Positions 8,803-18,688 are shown, numbered from the stretch's first letter. The stretch: DNA of 64,000 bases from Actimicrobium sp035984655 (GCF_035984655.1 NZ_JAXCHT010000002.1:124001-188000), one strand, 5' to 3'. The notes: generated by a model from the letters alone, not told the origin. A program made the numbers and translations.

Positions 8803-10130
8803 GCGATCACCTGCTCGAACACTGCCAGCGTGCGGGCCGCCAGAAGATCGATTTCATCGTCATTGAGGATATACGGCGGCATCAGATAGACCGTGTGGCC
8901 GATCGGCCGCAGCAGCAATTCCTGCTCCAGCGCGGCACTGAAAAACCGCCGCGAGAACGCGCCCGGCGCTTCAGTCGTGATGGCATCGAAGGCCCAGATC
9001 ATGCCGCGCTGGCGCAGATGGCTGGCGTGCGGGTGATCGGACAGCGGCGCCAGTGCGGCGGACAGGCGTGCCGCCCAGCGCTGGTTGGATTGCAACACGT
9101 CGTCTTCCTCGAAAATCGCCAGCGTGGCCAGCGCTGCGCGGCAGGCCAGCGGATTGCCGGTGTAGGAATGCGAATGCAAAAAGCCGCGCGCGGTGTCGCT
9201 GTGATAAAACGCGTCGAAAATTGCCGGCCGCGACATCACCAGCGACAGCGGCAGATAACCACCGCTGATGCCTTTCGACAGGCACAGGAAATCCGGCCAG
9301 ACGCCGGCCTGTTCGCAAGCAAAGAAGGTTCCGGTGCGACCGCAACCGACCGCGATTTCATCGGCGATCAGATGCACCTGATAGCGGTCGCACAGGGCGC
9401 GCACGGTGGCAAGATAGGATGGATCGTACATCGCCATGCCGGTGGCGCATTGCACCAGCGGCTCGACGATGAAGGCCGCGATGTGTTGACTGCGCTCGGC
9501 GAACAGGCGCTCCAGCGCGGCAGCGGCAAGGGCGGCAACATCGGCTGCGCTCTGGCCGGGTTCGGCACGCCGCGCGTCCGGGCTGGGCACCACGTGCACC
9601 GCCTGCAGCATCGGGCCGTAGGCGGTGCGAAACAGCGGCACGTCGGTCACGGCGAGCGCGCCGATGGTTTCGCCGTGATAGCTGCCTTGTAGGCAGACGA
9701 ACTCGCGCTTGTCGGGATGGCCGAGGTTCTGCCAGGCGTGGAACGACATCTTCAGCGCGATCTCGACGGCGGACGCGCCATCGGATGCGTAAAAGCAATG
9801 ACCCAGTTGCTGCCCGGTCAGCGCCGCCAGTTTTTCCGACAGACTGATCACCGGTTCATGGGTAAAGCCGGCCAGCATGGCGTGTTCGAGCTGGTCGAGT
9901 TGCGCCTTGATCGCATCGTTGATGCGCGGGTTGGCATGGCCAAACAGATTGACCCACCAGGAACTGATGCCATCGAGATAGCGTTTACCATCCATATCGA
10001 TGAGCCACGGTCCGCGGCCATGGCTGACCGGAATCAATGGAATGGTTTCGTGATGCTGCATTTGGGTGCACGGGTGCCAGACGCTATGGCGACTGCGGCT
10101 GACCCAGTCGGGGGATTGGGGTGATGGCAA
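8799..10130 (-). CDS. bioA: Adenosylmethionine-8-amino-7-oxononanoate aminotransferase
   Basis: This class III PLP aminotransferase (443 residues) converts KAPA to DAPA with S-adenosylmethionine as amino donor. Family features are SRHSVWHPCTQMQHHE at the N-terminus, SSWWVNLFGHANPRIN, FYASDGASAVEIALKMSFH, the cofactor Asp in LIADEIAVGCGRTG and the Schiff-base Lys in LSKGISGGYLPLS. No ATG fits: the first in-frame ATG after position 10140 would delete the conserved WHPCTQ segment. I chose a TTG at 10130 with GGAGA about 7 nt upstream. The frame is open further upstream, but that part has no family match. Confidence 0.92.
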   Translation of the reverse strand: MPSPQSPDWVSRSRHSVWHPCTQMQHHETIPLIPVSHGRGPWLIDMDGKRYLDGISSWWVNLFGHANPRINDAIKAQLDQLEHAMLAGFTHEPVISLSEKLAALTGQQLGHCFYASDGASAVEIALKMSFHAWQNLGHPDKREFVCLQGSYHGETIGALAVTDVPLFRTAYGPMLQAVHVVPSPDARRAEPGQSAADVAALAAAALERLFAERSQHIAAFIVEPLVQCATGMAMYDPSYLATVRALCDRYQVHLIADEIAVGCGRTGTFFACEQAGVWPDFLCLSKGISGGYLPLSLVMSRPAIFDAFYHSDTARGFLHSHSYTGNPLACRAALATLAIFEEDDVLQSNQRWAARLSAALAPLSDHPHASHLRQRGMIWAFDAITTEAPGAFSRRFFSAALEQELLLRPIGHTVYLMPPYILNDDEIDLLAARTLAVFEQVIA

Positions 10131-10363
10131 GGGATGGTCTCCGAAATAAGGTGGCGCGCGGCCTGCAGGCAGGCCGGGTTGGCAGTGTACGGTTTTTTTC
10201 GGAGGCTGCGTTTGTCGCGACGAAGGAACGGCACGAAATGGCGGGCGGTCGGCGCGGGGATACCTGCTGGAAATTACTGGTTTCCTGATAAAAATAACAA
10301 AGTCTAGCCTTTGCGCGGAAAACCAGCCGTGACACAATCGGTTTAACAAATACGGGAGGGGCC

Positions 10364-13087
10364 ATGCGTATTTTTGGTGCTGGATGGAAGCCTGAATCAG
10401 GCCCTGCTGCGCGCGCCCTGTCGCTGTTGTCAGCCTGCGCCGATCTGATCGCACAAGCCGGTTCCGAGAGCCAGTTGCTCGACGGGTTCTGCGCCCTGAT
10501 GACCCGCGACGGCAATTACCGGCTCGGCTGGGTTGGTCACCGCTGTGACGATGACGCCATTGGATTGCAGTCGATTGCCCGTTCCGGCGACGAGTTCGCC
10601 ACCTACGATGCCGGTGGGCACTGGCGTAACATTTCCGAGTTCAAGGGCGGGCCCGCCGCCGAAGCAATTCGAAACCGTGCGGTGGTTGAATACGCCGACC
10701 TGGCGCAGGGCGAGCAGCCGGCGGCCTGGCGCACAGCTGCGGTGCGCGCCGGCTTGCGGTCGGTGATCTGCCTGCCACTCAATGACGCGGAACGGACCAT
10801 CGCCGTGCTGGTGCTGTATCGCGACGTGTGCGGCGCGGTACCGCCAGATGAGCTGCAATTGCTGTTGCGCCTGTCGCGTCTGCTGGTGCAGGCGGTGCTG
10901 GGGCTGCGCGCACGCGTCGATCGGGATGAATCAACCACCGCCATGATGACCATTGCGCGAGCGCTGGAAGGATCGCGCGGCGATGAATTTCTGGGGCGAC
11001 TGTGCAACGGCATGGTGCTTGCGCTGGGAGCCGACGCCGGATTCGTGGTGCGACTGGCGCCGTCGCAAGCGGGCATGGCGCGCGTGCTTGCCGGCACTGC
11101 CCTTGGCGAAACGGTGGCGCCGTTCGACTATCCGCTCGACCGCACCCCCTGCGAGCGCACGCTGCTGACCGGAAACGGGCTGGTCTGCGAGCAATTGCGC
11201 AGCCGCTTCCCGGGGATTCCCATGCTCGAAAAAATCGGCGCCGAAGCCTATGTGGCGTCCCGGCTGGACGATTTCGAAGGGCATCCGATCGGGCTGATCT
11301 ACGTGCTGTATCGGCAACCGTTGTTGCACACCGCGTTATGCCGCACGGTGCTGCCGTGGCTGGCAATTCGCGCCGCCGGCGAGATTGCACGGCAGGAAGC
11401 CGACGAACGACTCATCGAACAGGCTGCGCTGCTCGACAAGGCGCACGACGCCATCATCGTGCGCGACATCGGGCATCACGTGCAATTCTGGAATGCCGGC
11501 GCCGAGCGCCTGTATGGCTGGGCCGGCAACGAGGCGCTGGGACGTTCGCTGGACGAGCTGGCGCTGGCGCCGGAAGAGCTGGTCGCCATTGACCGCCAGC
11601 TGCTCAATACCGGCGAGTGGAGCGGCACGCTGCGGCAACACCGCAAGGATGGCAGTGAAGTGGTGGTGGAGGGGCACTGGACACTGGTGCGCGACGCCCA
11701 TGGTCAGCCCCGATCCATCCTTGAAATCGACACCGATATCACCGAACGCAGTGCCAACGACGCCGAGATGGCGCATCTGGCGTTTTATGACGCGCTGACC
11801 GGCCTGCCGAATCGGTTGCTGTTGCTGGATCGGCTGCACCAACTTCAGATCAGCCGGTTTCGTTCGCACAGCAGCGGCGCGCTGCTGTTCATCGACCTCG
11901 ACAATTTCAAGACCTTCAACGACACGCTGGGCCACGATGTCGGTGACCAGCTGCTGCAGCAGGTCGCCCAGCGGCTGACGGAATGCGTACGCACCGAAGA
12001 CACGGTGGGCCGCCTGGCAGGCGATGAATTCGTGGTGGTGTTGAGCGAACTCGACGATGCGCCGGAGGCAGCCGGCGCGCAGGCGACCGCCGTGGCGGAA
12101 AAAATCCTGCACGCCTTGCGCCAGCCGTTCCTGCTCGGTGAACACACCTGTCACAGCACCGCCAGTGTGGGCGTCACGCTGTTTGGTCGCGAAGATCTTG
12201 GCGTTGCCGAATTGTTGAAACGCGCGGACTTTGCCATGTACCAGTCCAAAGTGGCCGGCCGCGATACCGTGCGTTTCTTTGCTCCCGACATGCAGGTTGC
12301 CTTGTCGAGCCGGGCCTTGCTGGAGACCCAGCTGCGCCGCGCCGAGTCGAGCGATGAATTCGTGCTGCACTACCAGTCGCAGGTCGACCATGCCGGCAAG
12401 CTGATTGGCATCGAGGCATTGCTGCGCTGGCGCCATCCCACCCGCGGCATGTTGCTGCCGGCCGAATTCCTGGACCTGGCCGAACACAGCAGTCTGATCG
12501 TGCCGCTCGGACGCTGGGTGCTGGCGTCGGCCTGTGCCCAGCTGGCGCACTGGCAGCAGCGTGGATTGATGGGCGGCGCCAGCCTGTCGGTGAATATCAG
12601 TGCCAGGCAGTTCCGCCATCCGGGCTTTGTCGCCGACGTGCTGGCCGCCATCAACGATTGCGGCGTTGATCCGCATCAGCTCAAGCTGGAGATTACCGAA
12701 AGCGCGCTGGTGGCCGACAACAGCGACACCGCCGCCCGCATGGCCCGCATCAAGTCGCTCGGGATCGGCCTCACGCTCGATGAATTCGGCACCGGCTATT
12801 GCTCGCTGGCGTATCTGAAAGCACTGCCGATCGACCAGCTGAAAATCGACCGCTCCTTCGTCAGCGATGTCGTGACCAGTCGCGACGATCTGGCGGTGAT
12901 CCGCAGCATTCTGGCGGTGGCGGGCAGCTTCGGCCTCGACGTGATTGCCGCCGGTGTCGAAAACCGTGATCAGCGGGATTGCCTGGCGCATGCCGGCTGC
13001 GAACGCTTCCAGGGGTTTCTGTTCAACCGGCCGATGCCGGCCGCACAGTTTGGTCATGTGCTGGCGCAGCAGCGCGGCGCTGGCTAA
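10364..13087 (+). CDS. GAF-GAF-PAS-GGDEF-EAL cyclic-di-GMP signalling protein
   Basis: A 907-residue cytoplasmic protein with no membrane helix. Two GAF-like sensor domains (about 20-170 and 190-345) are followed by a PAS domain (about 355-470, NAGAERLYGW), GGDEF and EAL. The cyclase signature is AGDEF at about residue 552, preceded by an intact inhibitory site (RTED, five residues before). The EAL motif is IEALLRWRHP near 684. The metal-binding loop reads DEFGTGYCSL at 806 rather than the usual DDFGTGYSSL, a conservative Asp-to-Glu change in a catalytic residue. The start has a strong GGGAGG. It is divergent from bioA and convergent with a second GGDEF-EAL gene. Net activity cannot be predicted. 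Confidence 0.9.
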   Translation: MRIFGAGWKPESGPAARALSLLSACADLIAQAGSESQLLDGFCALMTRDGNYRLGWVGHRCDDDAIGLQSIARSGDEFATYDAGGHWRNISEFKGGPAAEAIRNRAVVEYADLAQGEQPAAWRTAAVRAGLRSVICLPLNDAERTIAVLVLYRDVCGAVPPDELQLLLRLSRLLVQAVLGLRARVDRDESTTAMMTIARALEGSRGDEFLGRLCNGMVLALGADAGFVVRLAPSQAGMARVLAGTALGETVAPFDYPLDRTPCERTLLTGNGLVCEQLRSRFPGIPMLEKIGAEAYVASRLDDFEGHPIGLIYVLYRQPLLHTALCRTVLPWLAIRAAGEIARQEADERLIEQAALLDKAHDAIIVRDIGHHVQFWNAGAERLYGWAGNEALGRSLDELALAPEELVAIDRQLLNTGEWSGTLRQHRKDGSEVVVEGHWTLVRDAHGQPRSILEIDTDITERSANDAEMAHLAFYDALTGLPNRLLLLDRLHQLQISRFRSHSSGALLFIDLDNFKTFNDTLGHDVGDQLLQQVAQRLTECVRTEDTVGRLAGDEFVVVLSELDDAPEAAGAQATAVAEKILHALRQPFLLGEHTCHSTASVGVTLFGREDLGVAELLKRADFAMYQSKVAGRDTVRFFAPDMQVALSSRALLETQLRRAESSDEFVLHYQSQVDHAGKLIGIEALLRWRHPTRGMLLPAEFLDLAEHSSLIVPLGRWVLASACAQLAHWQQRGLMGGASLSVNISARQFRHPGFVADVLAAINDCGVDPHQLKLEITESALVADNSDTAARMARIKSLGIGLTLDEFGTGYCSLAYLKALPIDQLKIDRSFVSDVVTSRDDLAVIRSILAVAGSFGLDVIAAGVENRDQRDCLAHAGCERFQGFLFNRPMPAAQFGHVLAQQRGAG

Positions 13088-13180
13088 GCGGACTTCGAGC
13101 GCGGCGCGCCGAGAGATCCGCATTGCCGGTCCGTGACGGTGCAACGTACAGGCCTGGCCCGCTGCGCGGCCGCCGTGCCG

Positions 13181-15694
13181 TCATGGGTCGGATGGACGGT
13201 CTTTCCAGCTTGCGAACGGTTGCCAGTTGACCAGCCATTCCGGAATCGCCGCCGCCTCCAGGGGCCGGGCAATTGCATAGCCTTGTGCGATGTCGCAGCC
13301 GAGGTCGAGCAGGCGTTCGCCGATTTCCATGCTTTCGACGCCTTCGGCAATGACGCTGCGCTGGAATACATCGGCCAGCGCGATGACACTCTGGACGATG
13401 GCCAGGTCGTCATGGTCGATCAGCATGTCGCGCACGAACGTCTGGTCGATCTTCAGCGTTTCGGCCGGCAGGCGGCGCAAGTAAGTGAGCGCGGAATAGC
13501 CGGTGCCGAAATCGTCAATCGCGAAGTGCACGCCCAGCGCATGGCAGGCCTGCATCAGCGCAGCCACCGCGTGCAGGTCATGCAGCGCGCTGGTTTCGAG
13601 AATCTCCAGCTCCAGGTCGCCAGGGTCGACGTCCGGGAAACGCTCCAGCAGCAGGCCCAGCCGGACGGCGAAATCGGGCAGCAGCAGTTGACTGGCGGCG
13701 ATGTTGACGCTGACCGGCAAGCGCAAGCCGTCCGCCTGCCAGCGGCTCATCTGCGCGAGCGCCTGCAGGATGACCCACTCGCCCAGCGTCGTCTCCAGCG
13801 GATCGTCCTGCATGACTGGCAGGAAGGCGGCTGGCGGCAACAGGCCGCGCTCCGGATGACGCCAGCGGATCAGCGCCTCCATCCCGGTGACCGTACCGAG
13901 CCGCATGTTTACCTTCGGCTGGTAGAACAGGACCAATTCATCGGTGACGATCGCCTGCGCGATGCGCGACAATTGCACGTTGCGCAGCTGAATGCCGGCC
14001 TCCAGCGCCGGATCGAAATGGTAGATCCGGTTGCGGCCTTCGCGCTTGGCGATGAACATGGCCTGGTCGGCATGGCGAATCAACTGATCGGCGTCGGCCT
14101 CGTCGTCCGGGAACACCGTCATGCCAATGCTGGCCGATACCTGCAACACCAGCTTGCCAATCACCACCGGCCGGGCGCAGGCGCGCAGGATGCGCCCGAC
14201 CAGCGCGTCCGAGCACGCGGCGGTGCCGACGCCTTGCAGGACCACCACGAATTCGTCGCCGCCCATGCGTGCCAGCGTGTCGGTATCGCGGATCACCTCA
14301 AGCATGTGGTGCGACACCGCCACCAGCACCTGGTCGCCAATGTCGTGGCCGTAGGTGTCGTTGACCAGTTTGAATCGGTCGAGGTCGAGATACAGAACCG
14401 TCACCGGCTGCTGTGCGCGGCGCGCCTGCAACATCGCCTGCTGCAGGCGGTCGCCCAGCAGGATGCGGTTGGCCAGCTTGGTGAGCGGGTCGAAATGCAG
14501 CAGCCGTTCGAGTTCTTCCTGCTTGGCGCGCAGCGGCGTGATGTCGGCCACCAGCGCCACATAATTTTGCACCCGGCCGGCATTGTCGCGAATTGAATTG
14601 ATCGACAACAGGCCGGCGTAGGCCTGGCCATCCTTGCGTCGGCTCCAGGCTTCGCCCTGGCAGCTGCCGGTCGCCGACAACTGCGCCCACATGGTTGCGC
14701 GCACCTCCGGGCCCTGCCGCGACGAGCTGAACATCAGCGGCGACTGCCCCAGCAACTCGTCACGCCGGTAGCCGGAGATGCGCAGGAACGATTCGTTGAC
14801 TTCGACGATGAGACCGTTCGCATCGGTAATCAGGATGCCCTCATGCGTGCTGCTGAACACCCGCGCGGTCAGCTGCAGGCGCGCCTCGGCGCGTTTTTGC
14901 GCAGTGATGTCACGGGCGATCATTGAGGCGCCGATGATCTTGCCACGCGTATTGCGTATCGGCGAACTGGTGACCGAGACATCGATCAGGCGGCCATCCT
15001 TGCGACGGCGCACCGTCTCGATATGGTCGACCTTCTGGCCCGCGCGCAATTGCAGCAGGATGTCGTTCTCCTCGGCCTGGCGCTCGCGCGGCACCAGCAG
15101 ATGGATCGATTGACCGATCATGTCGCACGCGGTAAACCCGAACATCGCCTGCGCACCGGCGTTCCAGCTGAGGATGGTGCCGTCGAGCGACTTGCTGATG
15201 ATGGCATCGTCGGACGAAGCGACAATCGCCTCGAACTGCAGGGCGGTGACCGTCAGCGCCAGCCGCTCGGACACGTCGCGGGCGATCTTGGAGGCGCCGA
15301 TGATGCGTCCGGCGCCGTCGCGGATCGGCGAGATCGTCACCGACACGTCGATCAGGTGACCGTCGCGATGCCGGCGCACGGTCTCGAAGTTTTCGACTTT
15401 TTCACCGGCCAGGATCTTGTTGAGGATCAGCGTCTCCTCGTCGCGCCGCTCGAACGGAAAAAGCACGAGCAGCGAACGGCCGATCATTTCCTCCGCGCTG
15501 TAGCCGAACAATGCCTCGGCGCCGGCGTTCCAGCTGGTGACGTTGCCGGCCATGTCCTTGCTGATGATGGCATCATCGGAACTCTCGATGAGCGCCTTGA
15601 AGTGTTCGCGGGAGAAGTCGGACGGCATGCCGCCGGGCGCGGAGCTTTCGCTCGCGGTTTCGCGGGGGCCGCCGCGTCTGCCCGGCTTATTCAT
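13181..15694 (-). CDS. PAS-PAS-PAS-GGDEF-EAL cyclic-di-GMP signalling protein
   Basis: An 837-residue soluble protein. Three PAS/PAC domains lie at about residues 25-150, 150-275 and 280-405. The first two are near-duplicates, each with DAIISK, SWNAGA and an LIDVSVTISPIR or LIDVSVTSSPIR segment. The cyclase motif MGGDEFVVVL (about 478) has an intact RxxD inhibitory site (RDTD). The phosphodiesterase residues are present: MEALIRWRHP at about 605 and DDFGTGYSAL at about 726. It therefore keeps the residues for both making and degrading cyclic-di-GMP. It converges on the GAF-type relative, with 93 bp between the stops. The repeated PAS pair suggests internal duplication. Confidence 0.92.
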   Translation of the reverse strand: MNKPGRRGGPRETASESSAPGGMPSDFSREHFKALIESSDDAIISKDMAGNVTSWNAGAEALFGYSAEEMIGRSLLVLFPFERRDEETLILNKILAGEKVENFETVRRHRDGHLIDVSVTISPIRDGAGRIIGASKIARDVSERLALTVTALQFEAIVASSDDAIISKSLDGTILSWNAGAQAMFGFTACDMIGQSIHLLVPRERQAEENDILLQLRAGQKVDHIETVRRRKDGRLIDVSVTSSPIRNTRGKIIGASMIARDITAQKRAEARLQLTARVFSSTHEGILITDANGLIVEVNESFLRISGYRRDELLGQSPLMFSSSRQGPEVRATMWAQLSATGSCQGEAWSRRKDGQAYAGLLSINSIRDNAGRVQNYVALVADITPLRAKQEELERLLHFDPLTKLANRILLGDRLQQAMLQARRAQQPVTVLYLDLDRFKLVNDTYGHDIGDQVLVAVSHHMLEVIRDTDTLARMGGDEFVVVLQGVGTAACSDALVGRILRACARPVVIGKLVLQVSASIGMTVFPDDEADADQLIRHADQAMFIAKREGRNRIYHFDPALEAGIQLRNVQLSRIAQAIVTDELVLFYQPKVNMRLGTVTGMEALIRWRHPERGLLPPAAFLPVMQDDPLETTLGEWVILQALAQMSRWQADGLRLPVSVNIAASQLLLPDFAVRLGLLLERFPDVDPGDLELEILETSALHDLHAVAALMQACHALGVHFAIDDFGTGYSALTYLRRLPAETLKIDQTFVRDMLIDHDDLAIVQSVIALADVFQRSVIAEGVESMEIGERLLDLGCDIAQGYAIARPLEAAAIPEWLVNWQPFASWKDRPSDP

Positions 15695-16419
15695 GGGTGG
15701 CGCGTTCGGTACGCAAGGAGGGGATGTGCATCATGCCGATACTGTTTTCAGCCATAGTCAGCACTGGACCATTCGCAGCTTTTCGGTGGCGTTCAGACGG
15801 TAAAAGTTGTTGTTGTCTTGTACTCATCGCAGTTGCTGTCTGATATGAAGTTAAATGATTTAACCATATTTAAAAAAATACCACCTAATGATTAATATTA
15901 ATTCAAGACTTGTGGCTTTTTGTTAAATGCAATAGCGCGAATGTGAAAAATATAATAGGCGAATGCACGCACGGCAGACTCTATCGGGTAACTCCTGCTT
16001 ATACGCGGGGAATTGGCCAGCGGCCTGGCGTATTCAACGCAACCACGAATCCGTATAGAAAAATTTGCGGCACTGCGGCACTGCGGCACTGCGGGGCGCG
16101 CATCTGCGCTCGTTGCAAGAATAAAGCATGCGTAGACTACCTGGCAGGAACGCTGCAATAACCTGCGTTTACATTCCGGCCGGGATTGGCCGACACCAGG
16201 CGCCCTTTGCAGAATCCTTCACGTCCGTCTATTCGCGGCAGCCAGGCCAGATTGAGTTGGTATGACAAACCCGGACAGGTCAAAGCGGTTTTGGCCGATA
16301 TTAAAAGCATTCGCGAACAGCGACACAGCGACTGATCCGGTTCAGCCTTCGCGTTGAACCAGTAAATCACTGCCTTGAGGGATTTTCGGGTCTGGCCACA
16401 GCGTCTGTTCGGTGCAAAG
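15695..16419. other. Gene-poor 0.7-kb stretch with an A+T-rich block
   Basis: No convincing gene is present. Positions about 15,830-15,960 are clearly A+T-rich compared with the rest of the window, and an 8-bp tandem repeat lies at 16067-16094. One rightward open frame, from just after a TAA near 16160 to the TGA near 16336, encodes a fragment ending WYDKPGQVKAVLADIKSIRE plus five residues. Its composition looks protein-like and it could be the tail of a decayed gene, but I recognise no family. Confidence 0.4.
16067..16094. repeat. 8-bp tandem repeat (GCGGCACT, 3.5 copies)
   Basis: Three perfect copies of GCGGCACT followed by GCGG. It lies in non-coding DNA downstream of the beta-lactamase gene. 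It is a simple microsatellite-like array with no visible function. Confidence 0.85.
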
Positions 16420-17598
16420 TCACTTCTCCGTCCGTGCCAGTTGCTCCAGGATGGCATGTGCCGCTTCGATGCGCGCGGGAATCGGGAAGTTCTTGTTTGC
16501 CAGTATCACGATGCCAATCTTTTTCTCGGGAACAAAGGCCACATAGGCGCCGAATCCATTGGTCGAGCCGGTCTTGTTGAACAGGGTCGGTCCGGCCGGC
16601 AGGCGTGGCGGCACAAGTTGTTTCGCTGCGGTTGGATCGAAGATCATGGCGCTGGAATTGCCGGATAGCAGCCGCTTCAGGCTGACCGGATAAGGATATT
16701 GCTCCCAGCCGATTCCCTGCACGGCATCGCCTGCCCTGAAATAACCGACATGGGTGCCGTCAACCGCGCTGCGCATCGATGCCTCCAGCCGGTCCGGCGC
16801 GATGTTCGCTTGTACAAAGCGGATCATGTCTGCGGTCGTCGACCTGACGCCATAGGCCGGTGCAGCCAATACCCCCGGGATCATCCGGATCGGTTTGTTC
16901 GCCTTGTCGTAGCCCCATGCATAGTTGGCCATCGCACTTCCGGGCACGCGGATGTAGCTGCCTCTCAGGCCCAGACGCGGGAAAACCTGCTGCTCCATGA
17001 TTTCGGCAAAGTCGCCCTGCAAGGCGAGTGCGGCGATCTGCCCGAACAGGCCGATGCTGGGATTGGAGTATTGGCGTTGCGTGCCCGGCGCGGCCTCCGG
17101 TTTCCATTGCTGGAAATAGGCAAGCATCTGCGCATCGGTGCTGATCTGGTCCGGAACCTGCAGCGGCAGCCCGCCGGCGGTGTAGGTGCCCAGATTGAGC
17201 AGGCTTGCCCGGTTGATCGCGCTGGCCTGCAGCTGCGGCACGTATTTGCCGGGGTGATCGTCCAGCGACAGTTTGCCGAGCGCTTGCGCGTACGCACCGA
17301 GCGTTGCGGCGAACGTCTTGCTGATGGAGCCGATCTCGAACAGCGTGGTCTCGCTGACCGGCGTCTTTTCCTCACGCGAAGCGACGCCATAATTGTAGAA
17401 GCTGGTCTGGCCATCGACGGTCACGGCCACCGCCATGCCGGGCACGTCGTACTTTGCCATCAGCGGGCGTACCGTCCTGTCGACGGCGCCGCGAAGCTGT
17501 TCGGAATGGTCGGCCGCCCGGCTGGCGGGTGCAACAAAAGCAGAAGAAAGAATGACGGCAATTGCGATGCGACGGATGGGTTGTTTCCGGAGGATCAA
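16420..17598 (-). CDS. ampC: Class C (AmpC-type) beta-lactamase
   Basis: A 392-residue periplasmic serine beta-lactamase with a signal peptide ending PASRAADH. All class C motifs are visible: the nucleophile SISK (SxxK) in FEIGSISKTFAATLG, the YSN triad (YxN) in RQYSNPSIGLFG and KTG in LFNKTGSTNGFGAYV. Length is typical of AmpC. No divergent ampR-like regulator lies upstream. A short conserved-looking gene on the same strand precedes it by about 117 bp, so inducibility by the classical AmpR route is not indicated. A DD-peptidase or esterase of the same superfamily is less likely given the YxN and KTG context. Confidence 0.9.
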   Translation of the reverse strand: MILRKQPIRRIAIAVILSSAFVAPASRAADHSEQLRGAVDRTVRPLMAKYDVPGMAVAVTVDGQTSFYNYGVASREEKTPVSETTLFEIGSISKTFAATLGAYAQALGKLSLDDHPGKYVPQLQASAINRASLLNLGTYTAGGLPLQVPDQISTDAQMLAYFQQWKPEAAPGTQRQYSNPSIGLFGQIAALALQGDFAEIMEQQVFPRLGLRGSYIRVPGSAMANYAWGYDKANKPIRMIPGVLAAPAYGVRSTTADMIRFVQANIAPDRLEASMRSAVDGTHVGYFRAGDAVQGIGWEQYPYPVSLKRLLSGNSSAMIFDPTAAKQLVPPRLPAGPTLFNKTGSTNGFGAYVAFVPEKKIGIVILANKNFPIPARIEAAHAILEQLARTEK

Positions 17599-17715
17599 AA
17601 TGAGGTTTCCTTGTTTGCTGTCTTTGGCCGGCCCGGTGGCTACGCCTGCCAGCCTGCCGCAACACGATTCCGGCAGTCCCGCTTCCGCTCGCGAGGCGCC
17701 GCCGGCCGATGCTTG

Positions 17716-17964
17716 CTACTGGCCCTGGCAGATGATGGTGGTGACGTACTCGCCGGCGCGGGTCTTGCGGGCTTCGGTCCATGCCACCACCTGCTGCGCC
17801 AGCGCGATGGTCATCACCGACGCCTTGTCCTTGTTGCGGATGAACGAAACGCCTTCGAATTCGCCATTCTTGCCCAGCATTGCCTTGGCGTACACCGGCA
17901 CATCCTTGTCGCCGGGGGTGGTTTTGCGCTGGCGTACCAGATAGCGCTGATCGATCTCTTCCAT
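17716..17964 (-). CDS. Small conserved-looking hypothetical protein
   Basis: An 82-residue protein, starting MEEIDQRYLVRQRKTTPGDK and ending TTIICQGQ. I do not recognise a family. It has a mixed alpha/beta look, no signal peptide and one Cys near the C-terminus. The frame is open upstream to 18078, but that extension has poor protein character and would run towards the divergent cytochrome b561 promoter, so the internal ATG at 17964 is preferred. It lies upstream of the beta-lactamase gene on the same strand. Confidence 0.55.
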   Translation of the reverse strand: MEEIDQRYLVRQRKTTPGDKDVPVYAKAMLGKNGEFEGVSFIRNKDKASVMTIALAQQVVAWTEARKTRAGEYVTTIICQGQ

Positions 17965-18119
17965 GGTGTAGTCCGTTTCCTGTTGCGGCGAAGCTGCAAG
18001 GATACAAGACCTTGGCTTTGATGCTGCCAGCACAGAAAAAAATTTGACCGTAAAATGTTGCCAGCCAAGTCCCGGCATCGTGCTGTATGCACCTACCTGA
18101 TCATGAACGGAACAAACCG

Positions 18120-18659
18120 ATGGGCGTGGTTCTTCGATATACCCGTACCGCCATGGCCTTGCACTGGCTGATGGCCTTGCTGATCATTGCGGGCTTTGTC
18201 CTCGGCCTCGTCATGACCGACATCCCCGGTCTGACGATGACCAAACTCAAGTATTTTTCGTGGCACAAATGGATCGGCGTGACGGTATTCTGGCTGGCAT
18301 TGCTGCGCGTGCTCTGGCGTGCCACGCATCTGCCGCCGCCCACCGTCAACATGCCGGCCTGGCAAAAAAACGCGGCACATCTGGCGCATCAACTGCTGTA
18401 CCTCCTCATCATCCTGGTACCGTTGTCCGGCTATTTTTACAGCACGGCCAGTGGTGTCGCGGTGGTGTATTTCGGGGTCATCCCGTTGCCGACCCTGATT
18501 GAGAAAAACGATGCCATCAAGGATGTGCTCAAGCTGCTGCATCAGACCCTGACCTACACAATGGCGGCCGTGGTGACGGTCCATGCCCTGGCGGCGCTGA
18601 AGCATCAGTTCATTGACCGCGACGGCACGCTGGCGCGCATGCTGCCGTTTCTGAAATAA
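18120..18659 (+). CDS. Cytochrome b561 family protein
   Basis: A 179-residue di-haem membrane cytochrome with four helices. Candidate haem ligands are the His in MALHWLMALLIIAGF, WHKWIGVTVFWLALLR, HLAHQLLYLLIILVPLSGY and KLLHQTLTYTMAAVVTVHAL. The family moves electrons between quinol and acceptors in the inner membrane. The ATG at 18120 has GGAA upstream; an in-frame ATG at 18087 gives an unlikely polar extension. It is followed by two yceI genes on the same strand (gaps 29 and 50 bp), a very common pairing that suggests one operon. Confidence 0.88.
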   Translation: MGVVLRYTRTAMALHWLMALLIIAGFVLGLVMTDIPGLTMTKLKYFSWHKWIGVTVFWLALLRVLWRATHLPPPTVNMPAWQKNAAHLAHQLLYLLIILVPLSGYFYSTASGVAVVYFGVIPLPTLIEKNDAIKDVLKLLHQTLTYTMAAVVTVHALAALKHQFIDRDGTLARMLPFLK

Positions 18660-18688
18660 TTCATCCATTACCCTCAATCGGAACCCCC

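Noticed and set aside
10150..10175. Palindromic CGGCCTGC-AG-GCAGGCCG in the bioA upstream gap as a biotin operator
   Set aside because: It does not resemble the known BirA operator (TTGTAAACC-type arms), and a small GC-rich palindrome is expected by chance here.
11336..13144. A leftward open frame of about 600 codons opposite the first GGDEF-EAL gene
   Set aside because: Shadow of a clear GGDEF-EAL gene, with low-complexity composition and no motif.
16137..16457. A 106-codon leftward frame next to the beta-lactamase gene
   Set aside because: It has no motif, ribosome-binding site or protein-like composition, and overlaps the 3' end of the beta-lactamase gene.
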